Shown: positions 24,137-36,540 of the stretch, one piece after another
Layout: every line of letters begins with the position of its first letter
Numbering within the stretch: the first letter of the stretch is position 1
NCBI GenBank assembly: GCA_948567375.1
Contig: OX419755.1
Span: 20,279,001 to 20,343,000, forward strand
Origin: Lunularia cruciata
Taxonomy: Eukaryota; Streptophyta; Marchantiopsida; Lunulariales; Lunulariaceae
Length of the DNA stretch: 64,000 nt
Direction of reading: 5' to 3'
Notes under the pieces: generated by a model
Told to the model about the DNA's origin: nothing
The model's database searches: none
What the model saw: only the letters and a program-made list of their open reading frames with translations
Program-made: the position numbers and the translations under genes

Positions 24137-24334
24137 GGTTTAAGGCTTTACCTGGATTTATCGCAATTTGCTCCCAGAAAATCCCGAAGAGGCGTGATAC
24201 TTTACTCCCACCAAGAGAATTTCAATTTAAAACATGCAGCTGCGGTGGCAGCAATCGCATTCCCTGTTATGGGTCTTATTGTATACTTGTGGAAGTCTAA
24301 AGCAGACGTGCCTCCACCCAAATGGGGTAAGTAA
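24137..24334 (+). CDS. CBSCBSPB: Alternative last exon of the CBS gene (isoform B)
   Basis: Starting 13 nt after the stop codon of exon 14 is a second acceptor, TTGTTGCAG followed by GG, identical to the acceptor of exon 14. The exon opens with GLRLYLDL, parallel to GLRLFLDY in exon 14. It then has a different basic linker (PRKSRRG) and its own hydrophobic segment (AAAVAAIAFPVMGLIVYLW), ending at TAA after 65 codons. Joined to exon 13 in the same phase it gives a 565-residue protein with a different C-terminal anchor. The last codons form GGTAAGTAA, so the stop overlaps a good 5' splice site and a further exon cannot be excluded. Confidence 0.72.
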   Translation, partial: GLRLYLDLSQFAPRKSRRGVILYSHQENFNLKHAAAVAAIAFPVMGLIVYLWKSKADVPPPKWGK

Positions 24335-27300
24335 TCATGGCAAGTCTGTCTCGGCTCCACATAATGAGTCGTAGGAGGTACCACTTATTTTGCAGTACTA
24401 GTTGAAATAGCCCTGATATTCACATAATTCATACAACCACACGTATCTTATTTGTGCGACTTGGTGACAACCTGGGTTGAGTTGAGAGGCTGAGACAGCA
24501 CCCTGTATTCTTTGCCGTAAGTACAATACAGCTGATCTTCAGTGATCTATCTGGATGTGAATGAGATCTTTGCATGAAGTTGAATGACTGAGCAACTTTC
24601 TTGAAATACAAGGTGAGCACGTGAGGAAGTAGTCGACATAAGGTCAATGGTTGGTGGATGGGCTTCCGTTTTAGCTCTATTTGTTCAACTGGATGTTACC
24701 ATTGAACTCTGAAGCCCATGGATCTAGTGTAAGTTTATAAAAGCTTCTGTTTCTTGCATCGCCAGGTGTATGTTATCAGGTGTCTCGTTATCCTCATTGG
24801 AAATTATTAAACATTTGAGGACTGTTATTATCAGTGTGGCGTATGTCTGAAGATTAAACGGACAGATTTCTGTTGAGTGTGTTGAGTCTATTCCATTTGT
24901 ATGTAAAATAGTCTGTCGGGCTGGTTTGAAACTGGGCTAACCTCACCACTCAGCCAGGACTAGTCGGAGAATACAACTTTAGAACGTAGGTCGAACGGTG
25001 CGATTGGGCTTGGCTACGTGGATCTTGTATACCGCTTCGCCTTCGTTTCTATAAAACAATATGCTTCTTAATAAATCAACGTCATTCTATCCTTCACAGT
25101 ATACATGTAATAGTGTGTGGGTGGCTGTATGATTTCAACGTAGCGTACAGTATGAGTTATCATTCACCAATATTTGTCTTTGGCCTGCCCGTTACAGATT
25201 TTCTCTGAGTGCATACGAGCCCCGGAACATTGCGTCGATTTGGAGGACAATGTGTGCACGTTTCCTGGAGGTGGAATACATAACGCATACTTGAAGGTGT
25301 TTCCAAAGCTTGCGCTAACCTTGCTCCGTACCTACGTCATATATAGGCGTTCAATCTGCATGTGCCTGCAGAATTGCCGATGATGGTTTCGTGGTTGACT
25401 CTTTTCGGCACGGTTCCAGGACAGTCTTAGGGTAATACCTTTCTGTTCATTGCCACAGGAGCTTGAACGATTCAATAATACAATTCTTTTGTTCAATCCA
25501 ATCGTTGATTCCATTTTTCTCGGGGTTCCTAGCACATGCAATCTCGTTGCCCGAAATGATCACCTTGCTTTGCCCGGAGTGGCGTGTGCAATACGGATTG
25601 ATAGATATCCACACCGGTGGAAGGTCACACATTTGCATCGTTTCCTAAGTCTTGGGGGTTGGATAGACGTTTCTCTGGGTGGATCAGAGTTTTCACCCGG
25701 AAGTCTGAGCACGGTTCTTTCCCTAATGCCAAGCACGCACATTAAGTTCTTGTGTCACTGAGTCGCTCTCGGAAACCTACTGGATCCTGATCTGGATCGC
25801 CAAGCCTGCTCCTAATAGATTGACAAGTGGGAATTGGTGTCCAGGGCATTAGAGTGAAATCTTCTCCTGCTCAATGTGTCGAAAGTCGTCTCACAACCAA
25901 TGTGGTGGTTGGCCATGGGCAGCTTTCTCCAGTATGTAGTGATGTTGCGAATGCACTGTCAGCTACTATACACCCTTAATTTTCGTCTGACTGTACAATG
26001 TCTAAATGACAACACCAGTTTTTCAATTCCCAGTGTTTCCGTACTCGTACACGAAACGACTATAAGCTGTTTAGGAAATCAGCTCCAGTCGTAAGTAGCA
26101 ATTTCCACCGCCACTCTATGCCGAAGTCCTATAAGAAACTACGAGCTACACAGGCGTCTTTCCCGAAGGTACAAATCTCTGTGAGTCCATTCACCCTTGA
26201 ATCTCGCAGTCCTGCTGTCCCCCGAGCATCCGAGAGCCATGAAGTTTCTCAGCAACACCACCGGGCCTCTCCTGTCAGGCGTACATAATCTCTTGAGGTA
26301 AAACTGCGGTCTCCCGGAGAATCCCAACTCGAAGTAGTCCTTCGTTCACAGTAATACTCATCCTATCGTCAGAAACGTGGAACATGTGACCGGTCTTTTG
26401 GGTTCAGCCGCATCTCCTCGACGTGAAAGCCGCTTACTGAGGGAATCTCACCTGCTTCAAGCTACGATTGACCGGTCTACGTGATAATGTTGCACTGTCA
26501 GGACCGTAACTCGCCTAGTTACTCTGATGACGGGGCTGAGTATGTCATGCAAAATTTACTCTTAGTTTAGTCCAAATCAGGACTTCGCTAACCTCACTTA
26601 CTACCATCACTAACGGAAATTAACATATGGATCAAATTCATACCGGTACTTGCTCAAATTTTAATTCATATCGGTACTTCCTCATCGTCACAGGACTGAT
26701 TTGTGGAAGCAGTGCCTTCAAGCAAGTTTTCAATTCAGATCTTGACTTTCCTGACCATCACCTGAACTTACATGTGGAACGAATTCGTTGAATATCGAAA
26801 AGTAGGATCAAAAGTATAGTACTGGTGAATGGACGTCTCAACACACACTCCAAAGGATGGGTTCAAAAGTCTATGCGACGTGACGACCAACACATCACGA
26901 CTTTGTGTACGAAGTCCAAGTAGTCTAGTAACTTTCGCACTTGTTTATACTTTCTTAACAGATGCGCTGACACGCAGGACGGAGCGATCGGTATGGATGC
27001 TGGAGACTTTCGTCCGGTATGCCTCTGGTCCGTCCACCAACTCCTGTAGAGTACGTACCTTTGCGTGAGCTAGGCGCGAGTTAGGGTAAGGGTTAAGAAA
27101 GCAGGCTGCATGCTTATTTTGTACCTACTGTACTCTACTGTACTGTACCCTACCCTACTGTACAGTGCTCAAGACCGCGGGGTTAGGGGATCGACGATGA
27201 AGTTGTTGTGGTCGTCGCCTGTCACTTCGAAGCACTTCATTCACGAGAGCAGGAAGCTCCGCTGTACGCAGGAAGGTAGTCTCGTCTCCTCCCTTGATAG

Positions 27301-27899
27301 TCGGTCGGGTACTGGCTGGATCCTTACGCTCCCCTCCGCTGCCACTTCTCTTCACCTCGACTTCTTCTTCGTTCCTTCCCTTTCCGCGGCCACTGAACTC
27401 ATCTCAGCGACTCTTTGTTAGTGATTTCGCCCCATACCTGCTCGGCCTTCAGTTGGTGGTTGTCTATAACGGGGCAGGCGTCTGTGCCGCCACATCTGCT
27501 CTACGCTTCTGCTGCTGCGGTGCAGATCCGGGTCTTTTTGCCGGCGCCGATTCACGGACGCTTGTGGGAGTTGCCGCCAGCTTGCGATTGATACTTGTGT
27601 GTGTGTCGCTGATTTTTACTGCTGCTCAGAGGTCCTGGTGTACTTTGGCTGAAATTTGCTGAATTTGTTGCTTGCTTGCTGAATCCCTTTGTGCTGGGGA
27701 TCTGTGTTGGTCTTGTAGATTGACGGACGGTGCTGATTACATTCGATTCGTTTGCTGAATTTGTCGATCTGCTGCGCAGTTTCTTGCTGACTGGCTGTCT
27801 GCTGTGTTTGGCGTGTTGCTGTATGTGTACACTCCTCTAGTCTGGATGCTTGTGCCTGGTGTGTGAAAATTGTGCTCAGGTGAACGTGCTTCCGAACCT
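24335..27899. other. Intergenic region after the CBS gene; no gene seen
   Basis: The first few hundred bases are presumably the 3' untranslated end of the CBS gene. The rest has only short frames on both strands with no recognisable motif. Around 27115-27165 the text is rich in CTACTGTAC-type short repeats. From about 27420 the plus strand becomes T- and G-rich like a plant leader. Confidence 0.5.
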
Positions 27900-28394
27900 T
27901 AAAGCTTCTTAACTTGGATGAGGTCTGCGGGGAAGGATCGAGTAGATACCGCAGACTCTTGTGTCGGATACAAAGAAGAAGAGAGAGGAGAACAAAACTT
28001 TTGTGACAAACGGCGCTGCTAGTAATCTCCGGCAAGGCAGCGCAACGGTTTCCATCGGGCATAACTCTTATTCTATTTAGCACTGGAGGATTGGTCTACC
28101 TTCATCGACATAGATTTCAATCTGGAGGTGTTAACACGCAAATCAAGTGCAAGCACTTGGGATCACAGAAGCTCGAACGGTGTCTAAGTACACCGAAAAT
28201 CAATTTGCAACTCCAGTGCATAACTCGTGCATCTGGAGACGATCAGACGATTGTAGCACTGAGTGGGTCACAGCTCCGCAGTTGGACCTACCGACTCTTC
28301 GGATGTGAGTGTTTCAGACGAGACAGCGGCTGAGTGCTGCTTCTAAAGCAGTGGAGCTGGTTTTCTCAAGCTTAAATGAGAAACTGATGATCTC
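27900..28394 (+). promoter_or_regulatory. Probable 5' leader of the DCD gene
   Basis: Lies directly before the DCD start codon and shows no better alternative start in that frame. Short upstream frames on the plus strand (for example 28091-28333) could act as upstream open reading frames if this part is transcribed. I see no firm TATA box or intron boundary. Confidence 0.35.
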
Positions 28395-31300
28395 ATGACT
28401 AGCAGAAGAGCATTTCCTCAAGGTAACAATATGTTTGGTGGTAGCCGGTCTTCGAGGGGGATTCTTGATCCCAGAGACGGAGGGGTGACGGTTTCACATT
28501 CTATGCCCAGACGGGCAAATGCATTTGATGAAAGGTTGAGCCGTGGCAAAGCGGCAGTCGATGACGTAAGGTCAGGGAGAGACGTAAGAGTTCCTGGTTT
28601 CATTTCGAAGGCAGCCAGGGGGATCGATCAAGCTGAGGGTAGCGGATATGGGAACATGGAGAGACGGTCCACTTTCAGAGATGAGCTCGGGCCCATGAAA
28701 ATGATGAGATCAAATGAGGCCATCCGAAATGGAGGAGACAGTCATCGACTGCGGGATGGTGGAATCGGAAGTAGAGTGGAAAGAACGTCCCATAGATCCG
28801 AGCACGGGGATGAGCCAAAATGGGCGAGAAATGGAGGAAAGTATGGTGGTCTCAACAGTCACGATGGAGCTGGGAGCCTTCGGAGTTCTGGTTCTGAATT
28901 TGTCGCTCCTACCGGTAACAGCAGCAACGACTCACTTCCTGGATTTATTTTTGAGAGTCCTAAACGTTTGATACTGGATTGGTCAACTAGGGGTTCATTT
29001 ACTTTGTCATTTGATGACCGGCGTCTAGCTGAGCAAGTCGGTCCTTCAACCAAAGTGTTTCTGTTCGACGGTAATTCAAGAGAGCTATATGGCGTTTTTC
29101 AATCCGTCGAATATGCTGAATTTAATTCCGACGCAGAGAATTCTTCATCAAAGGTTCGTCCAGCATATTCTGCCTCTTTCCCTCCTTCTGTTCATCTTCG
29201 GGAGCGCCTCTGGGCCTACCCAGGCAGCCAACACTTGATGTTCAAGAATTAAAGTTTTGATAGTGATTGTTAACTAGCATCGAAGTCTGCCCTGGATGAG
29301 TGTTTCATCAGTGATGTCTGTGGAGAAAGGGTCTTTTTTCACCTTCAGGCAGCTTCGGATCCTTTACTCTATGTGAAATCTTGCGGGACCCTGCAATAGC
29401 ATGGACAACTTATGGATTAGAACCTTCAAGACATTTAGAAAATATAATGTTGCTTCAGTCAGTAGGTGTATCTTTCCTAGTCGTCACTCTCACTGGTGCT
29501 GACGAAAATGTTTTCAATTCTTTTATTTAATTTTTGAGCACTCCTCTGCACATAAGATTGCTATATGACAACAAGAGGCTAGTATGCACAAGGAGGGCTG
29601 TTCGGACCTCTACCTACGCTTTTTGACGAAAGTTGTCGTCGCACACCACCCCACTATTGTCTCGATCGTCAGTATCCAGTTGTATCATCGATTGCTTGTC
29701 ATATTAGCTTTTCCAGGACACATATTAGCTTTCCGAATAAGACCGAGAAGTTTGTGTTGTTAGTTGTTGGTCTGTAGTTCACAAGTGACATTCGTTCTCT
29801 CAAAATGTCTCACTTGCATCTTTATTTCGTCTCATCTGCCCCTCTGTAAAAGTTCTTTGCCATTTGATATCCTGAAGACTGATATGTTAGTCACCAGATA
29901 CTACCGGCACTACCGTATCAAGCTGAGCAGTCTACTAGGTTTTTTTGGATATTTCATTTGCTGGGATTTCAGTAACAGTTGTCGTTGGTTCCCAGACCCT
30001 TGTTAAAGAGAAGTTAGATCTCTGGTGTATGTGTCTCTGGTGAACCTGTTCATACACCTGTTCTGCTTTTTTTCCATTTCCTTCGGACCGTTACAAGTGT
30101 CCTGGTCATGTTGCAGGTGCGAGTTCGCACTGTCAAGGATTGTCTACCTCTTCCGGAGAGGGAGTTCAAGGCAAAGATTTCTGACAATTACTACCACCCT
30201 ACCAAGTTCACTGCTGGATTAACCAGGGAGCAGGTGCGGCTTTGTACTCTTTATCTTTCAACTTTTAAAACTGGGCGGTGATGCATGTTCCTCGCTAGCT
30301 AGACGTATCGTTTTCAGGTTTTGTGTCTGGAGTAAAACCGACCTGCTTGCTAATCTGAAAAGTATCGACTCGTTCAAATTGCGCAGTTTATCGTCTGGTG
30401 ACTAACATAGTCTTGGCGTTTTGATTTTTGTAATCAGGTAAGTAAATTGACACAATGCTTCCGCCCAGTGGAAACAGGACGGAACTTGCATCTCTCTTTG
30501 ACTTCATCTAGAAGCTCGCTGCACTCCGGCATAGGCCACACTGGCCAAGACTTACGTTCCATTCCAGATGGCTTTTCCTTCGGGAAAGAAGACCGAAGGA
30601 GGTCTACTGGACTGGATACAAGACCATTTAATAGTCACTCATATCGTGGGCAAGATGGAGGACGATTTCAATCAAAGCTACCTATGCAGGGGTATTCTTC
30701 GAAAATGTTTAGTGCGGAAGCGGAAGAGTTTGACGAAGACGGAACTGGTAACTTACCGTCTGATTCGACTTTGGCCACTCTGACTCGTGGCAAGCAACAG
30801 TCCCTTAGGGGCTTATCTGGTTCCAGAATTTCTGCAACCCAGTTAGGCACTGGGAGACATTCAGACTTGAAGCTGACTGATGGTGAATGGAGAGAGGATG
30901 ATGCGAGTGATGTCGTGTACCGTAAGAGGCACACATTGTCTTCAAATGGCTTGGAAGATTTGAAAAGGGGGAATAGATCTTCCAGTCCTGGTTGGAAAGA
31001 GATCCATCACTCACGGGCAGAAGCTACAGGAAGCGATGCTTATGAGCGAGTTGGCAAGAGTGGCTATAAAGAGGAATCGCCATACGTGTCCACAACGAGA
31101 CATGTGAGGAACGACATTGATTTAAACATTCCCTTAGATATGGGGCACGGGGAACCTTCTTCATCTCACATGCACGAGATGGAACCCAAGATTATCCGAC
31201 GGAGAAATTGGGACGAAGAGGATGACAAAACCCTCTCGCCTTCTAAGGGCCGGTCTCTAGTGTCTCGTGGGTCTGATTATGCTATTGCTTCTAGTACTCG

Positions 31301-32441
31301 TGATGTCCTTAATGACATGAGCCCGGTCTCTCAGAAAGACTTTCTTCGTCTTCAGGAGAAAGGCAGGCACAGCCCAGTTCCTCTCTCGAGCAGTTTTGCG
31401 AACGGGAAGTCACTGAAACCTCACATAAGGCCCGTCGGAGGTGTGAAACCCCTTACGAGAGAGAAACCAGGGCTTGCCACTTTACTCAGGGGGAGAGAAT
31501 CATTGCCTGCCAGGGAAGTTGTTCACAGCACCAGAGAGTATCCCGCGAGGAATACCAATGTCCCTGTTTTCAAAATTAAAGCCAATCTTCAGGCACATCC
31601 CGGTAAAGGAAAACAAGAGCGGGTCGTGACACTTCTTAATACTGCAAAACCAAGGCCACCCTTTGGTGGGGCTGACGATGACGAAGACGATGAGGACGAT
31701 GACACTCCATCATCATGGAGAGATTCAAGTTTCGATGGCGGCGAGGATTCCGGTTTTAGATCGGATGGGCGGAAGAGGAAGGCAAGTGTATGGGATAGGA
31801 TCAAAGGTCCAGCAGGGAAATCTCTCGTCACGAAGACCTCCCCACCTTATGGTAGAGGACGAGTCTTCAGTCGACTAGGCCCAGCCCCAGTCTTGACCCC
31901 ATTAGCTGATGCTAGAGATAATGGTCCCGTTCACAAGAAGAAAAAGATGTATCCCCACCAAAATTTGGTTTGGACCAGAAAAGTTGATGGAGCTTCAGAA
32001 GATGTCCAAGAGATCGATGACATTAAACCGCTTGATGAAGACGAGCACATAGATGATTTTCCGATAGATATATTACGTGAGAGCACAGAGCAAGCTGGTG
32101 GGGAACTCCAGGGCTGGAGTCGCAAAAAGCATCAAGGCGTGTCCGCTAGCTCGGGAGATGAAGGTGGAAATCCAGACGTTGGGGAGCCTGGGAAAGGTGG
32201 GAGGAGGAAGCTTGTAAGGCCTGCAATTGGAGGTAGGTTTGAAGGTTACGAATTGGGACAAATTTACTCGCTTTCAACTTCAGAAGTAGATGCAGACTCT
32301 CCTCTACACTCTAATGCTTTTGCAGCGTCCGTTGACCGGACTACCATTCTACAGCAAGGTAGCTCTGCAGTAATGATGGAGTTGGAAATGACTAATAGTG
32401 AATTGAAGGAAGGAACTTGTTTCAAGTGTCTAATTCTTTGA
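28395..32441 (+). CDS. DCD (development and cell death) domain protein
   Basis: Three exons, 28395-29153, 30117-30233 and 30438-32441, join in phase to give 959 residues. Residues 1-175 are a basic, Gly/Ser/Arg-rich tail. A DCD domain spans about 182-305. It begins LPGFIFESPK, has KVFLFDGNSRELYGVFQS in the middle, and continues across the first splice into VRVRTVKDCLPLP, FKAKISDNYYHPTKF and LTREQVSKL. The last part agrees closely with the conserved end of DCD domains, while the first part lacks the usual LFGLP. The long C-terminal part is disordered-looking, with an acidic run near residue 703 (ADDDEDDEDDD) and a basic KRKASVWDRIK near 737. DCD proteins of plants are linked to stress and cell-death responses; this one's function is unknown. 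The 3' end may carry a one-base shift (see findings). Confidence 0.88.
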
Positions 32442-35400
32442 AAGCCGCGACTGCTGACCGTGAATCGGGTATGAACGCCCTTGCTCCAGGTTTTGAAGCG
32501 GACGAAATGATGTCTTAGTACAAGAGAGTTGAGACCGCGCCAGAAATCTAGTCACTGCGAGGTGGGTGGGTTATGGTCACGCCCTACCCGCCTGGTTCGT
32601 GCTTTCCGGCTCATTCTTGCTGAACGTCTTTCACTGATTGGAGCTGGATGAATCGGCCTGCAAAGACCATATGGACAACCAGCTACGAAGTCGCGGCCTT
32701 CTGACACCGATAAGGGAATTCTGCCCAGCTTTTGATGTAAAGATGAGCGTTAACTTACGAATAATCTTGCATCCACTGCCGACGTGGTGACTGTATGGGG
32801 TTTGCACTCGTAGTGTTTGTGTCTCTACCAACCTGAAGTTTGAGCTTCAGAACAACTCGGGTACTGTGGACGATACAGTACACTTGTAGGATATCTGTAT
32901 GATGGCATGAATTGCTGGCTTTCTGGAAAGAATTTACCTGCAGAAGGGGCAGGCACGCTAGATTTACTCTGGAAAGAAGTTAGATACGGAACTTGTGAAT
33001 ATGAAGCATGGAGGCTGTTGGATCTCAGATGGCAAAGGCGTGTAAAAATATGTTTTTTTTATCAGGGGATGGTTGGTCCCCTTGTTCTAAAGGGAGGTGG
33101 CGACTCGGGAAAGGCGATGGATCATAGCGCTTCGCCTACGGGCTTTCCGAACCAGAATCTGAGTGGTACAGGTGCGGAAGGAACGAGACAATCGTGGTCA
33201 GACTGACAATGGAAGTGGGCTGTTCGTGTAATTCAAGTTGGACAACTGCGCCGGCTGCCAATGGAGGGTATTGTGAAACTCTCCAAACACCTCATGTTCT
33301 TTCGCACCTCTTACAACCTCGTACAGCGAGCTGTCAGCGGAGCGGCAGGATTTACTTCCTTCATGATGGTTCTGGATACGTGGTCTCCTTCACGAGGATC
33401 GAGATTGACTTGAGCTTGTTCATACATCAGCACAATGAGGGTCCATGGAGAATCAAGTAAATTGCACAACTCGCAGATCAGTCATTCCTTGTCGGGATGG
33501 TCCTTCTGCATCTGCAAGGCAGTCAGTCAGCCAGCCAGCTTCTTACTGATCTTAAAGCTGGTATCCTAGACTGGTTGCGGAAGCCTGGTAGCTCATGCTG
33601 TAGATAGTTAGCAAAAGCCGTTTACAGTTTGTCGCTTATGGGTAATTTTCAGCTGGTTCTTTCTATCCTTACGTGGACTGCATCTTACTGGTGTTTCTCG
33701 TTTCCGCTCATCGGAACGAGGTTCAAGGGGGGTTCACTTTCCCATCACTCTGATGGAATGAAATTGCTCTTTGAGCGATTTCAAGCGAAACGGCTTCACA
33801 ATGAGGCCTACGTTCCTAGCGAGGAGCAAGTCATGTCATAGCAGTCTGGACCGGGCTGTGGGACCGGTTTTCTTGATCTTCAATTGCATGCACGCCTCTT
33901 GGAGTTTGTCCAAGAATGCTCCTTTCTCAAGGAAAACGCCAAGCTGTGATGGATGGATGGAAACTGCGGTTCACTGTGACTACCTGTTGACAGCGTCATC
34001 ATGAGAAGACTTTGTTCGAGATCCACGGATTGCGACGTTATTTGATCTCATAACTGCCATCCAGGGATGGCCCTTATAGAATCCATGGGCGTCTACTCAT
34101 GGCACGGCAGTGCTCTCGGTGCTACATTCCTTACAAGAGGTACTTGTAAGCAATGTGGGAAGATCTCTGGACCGTGCCTTCGGCATCACTTCAAATTCAA
34201 GACGAAGATCGGCAAAGCATGTTAATAGGCTTGTCTGCCGCTCGGGACTGAGATCGGTTAGGTTGCATTGAAATTAATGTCGGAACCTGATTCGCCGGGT
34301 AGCTGTTCCAGCTGTCCTCCCAAGTGCAGAGTGTTCCCACTCGAGTTAGCTCAGCTGTCCCACTTCTTAAATCTACAATTTGGAAGCTCTTGACTAATTT
34401 ATGTCTTTATTTTTGCGTCTCAACGGTTCCGCCCTTAGGGTACCTCTTGACGTCCGCGTCCACACCTTCGATCTGCTTTTGTCTCGGAAGATCCTGCGCT
34501 TCCATTAAAGTGTGTCACAATGCCGGGAAGCCACAGTGGCGAGTAGTGTGAACGCCACCAACAACTCGCCTGTCTACAGGTGACGTCTCCTCTAATCCAT
34601 CAACATGAGGTTCTCCCGTCTCCAATCCATCTGCACTGATTTCCCGCCGCCCGATTTTAGTGCGCTCTCATCAGTCCCCGCTGTAATGCGTGACAACGCG
34701 TGATCGCAACCCCTCGCAACTGAATTGAAACCCTAACTGTTTCCTAATCGCATTAAACCTTCATCGTTTCATCGGGCACAAATGCTAGAGCATATCGTTC
34801 TTACAAGGGCAAGTTATCTTTGCAGACGATGCATGCAAAAAATGACGAGAAAGTTATTCAGAGTTTCTAGCGATCAGTGAACGATGGGTTGTAGTGAAAT
34901 GTAGGATTGCAGATTGCTTGCATAATGCGATTGGCTCCTCCGACCACATGCTTGTATGGTGTCTGTAACATCACCTTCTGCTTGCCCTTGCTAGCGGGCA
35001 GAAGTATCCGCCCTTTGTGCATCGACCAGCAAATCTCTTATCCTCTATTAGCCATGCCAGAAACCCACACATCAAAAGTTCATGACGCGAAGTACTTAAT
35101 AAATTACTGACACCGCGTTCTTTCCTGTGTTCCCTTCTGATTTGCATATTCCCTCGAAGAGGACCTTTCTTTCCTACCACATCTCGTGCAAGTGTGTCCA
35201 TTCCTTCGCTGTGTTCTAAAACTTACACATACGGAAAATTTCAACTGAAAGTGCCTAATTCAAGATGAAATTTGAAAACTGTTCGAATTTCTTCTCTTTT
35301 TTCGGAAGACACACTTTAGATGAAGTCGACCCTCCTGCGAATGATGTCTAATCGGCGCAATCTTTCTGAGCATGTGTAACACGTTTCGATTGTAGGTTCG

Positions 35401-35490
35401 AATTCACGTTGATTGCTGTGGGCCATGATGATTCCCAAATATTAGTGAGTTGCCCTTTCCATCTTAGGCCGAAACCTTATTGGAAGACAA
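32442..35490. other. No gene seen downstream of the DCD gene
   Basis: The first part is presumably the DCD 3' untranslated region. Beyond it only short frames without motifs appear on either strand. Composition is balanced, unlike the repeat-rich flanks, so undetected exons or a non-coding transcript are possible but not supported. Confidence 0.45.
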
Positions 35491-35725
35491 ATAAAAGGCG
35501 ACCGCGTAGGAAAAATGAAGGATGGGAAGACCCATCAAGCCGTACAAGGGAGTGACAAAAAAGGTAACATGGGCTTAAGCCCCAATAGAGTTTGTACGAG
35601 AAATCTACCCCACCGCACCTAATATATCCGAGCTATGCAAGTCGTACGGTCTACACACAACTTGAGCATCCGAAGAAACATCACCTAATATGTGCTCTCC
35701 TATGGATTGCACCAGCCATTGCCCT

Positions 35726-36260
35726 CTATAGAGCAATGGACACACACTGTCTAAAATATACTACAAAGTATGAGAGTGAGAGTGGTACCCTCTTACGCCT
35801 AACATGATAAGCTCTCGCGCACTCCTTGACAAATGTGTCAAATGCCGTGTCCATCGCTCCATATAACTCCAAGGCTAGAGGAACAAAGAGGTGACCTCGA
35901 TGCATGCCCCTATACTTGGAGACCTTGTGACCTGCTGCTGCACTCGCCGCCCATCCAAGGGGATGGGTAATCACTCCCTTCGAAACTGTATCTCGTGTAG
36001 GGTCCGTGACCACGACATCCACTACTGTCACCTAATCGTCTCGGACCAAGTATAAGTCTGTCCTGACATGTGTCGTCTGCAACGCATACGAAGGCTCCCT
36101 CCAAGCCAAGTATCCACTCTCTCGCGCCATAGCAAACACTATGTCTCTAATGGCATCATGGGTAGCTATCCTCTGTCCTCCAAAAGATGCAGCGGCGGTC
36201 CATCTAGTGTAGAACCACACTCACAAGTGAGTAGTGAAGATGCAGATGGGTGGACCAAAC
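35726..36260 (-). pseudogene. Restriction-like endonuclease (REL) domain of copy A
   Basis: After the Cys/His segment the reading gives HDAIRDIVFAMARE, then RTDLYLV, VTVVDVVVTDP, and AAAGHKVSKYRG, followed by FVPLALELYGAMDT. The series D, then D in a hydrophobic VDVVV strand, then K before KY matches the PD-(D/E)XK layout of REL domains of R2-like elements. A stop lies between DLYLVRDD and VTVVDV. Assignment rests on motif spacing read by eye. Confidence 0.72.
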
Positions 36261-36540
36261 CTAAGCGAAACCTCATCGTTGTAGAGAAAGTAGCCGGTGC
36301 AAGTCGGAAAGCCCTAATGCATGGTCGAGCTAGGATCCACGAGCCTGCACCCTTGCCGGAGCAAGAGCGTAGACGTGCTCTAGTAGCCTGAGGAATGGAC
36401 GAGTCAACTAAGAAAGAATGTAGCGTATGCTCACACTGTCGCTCCATCAAGGAAGACTATAGACCTCTAGTCCAATTTGACGATAGTGAAGCAAACGATG
36501 GAAAACCCTCTTGTGCTCGTGGGAATAGACTATCTCTCGT

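Noticed and set aside
27616-28083. 155-codon Gln/Thr-rich minus-strand frame
   Set aside because: It mirrors T/G-rich leader text with repeated TTGCTGAATTTG before the DCD gene. The composition explains the frame.
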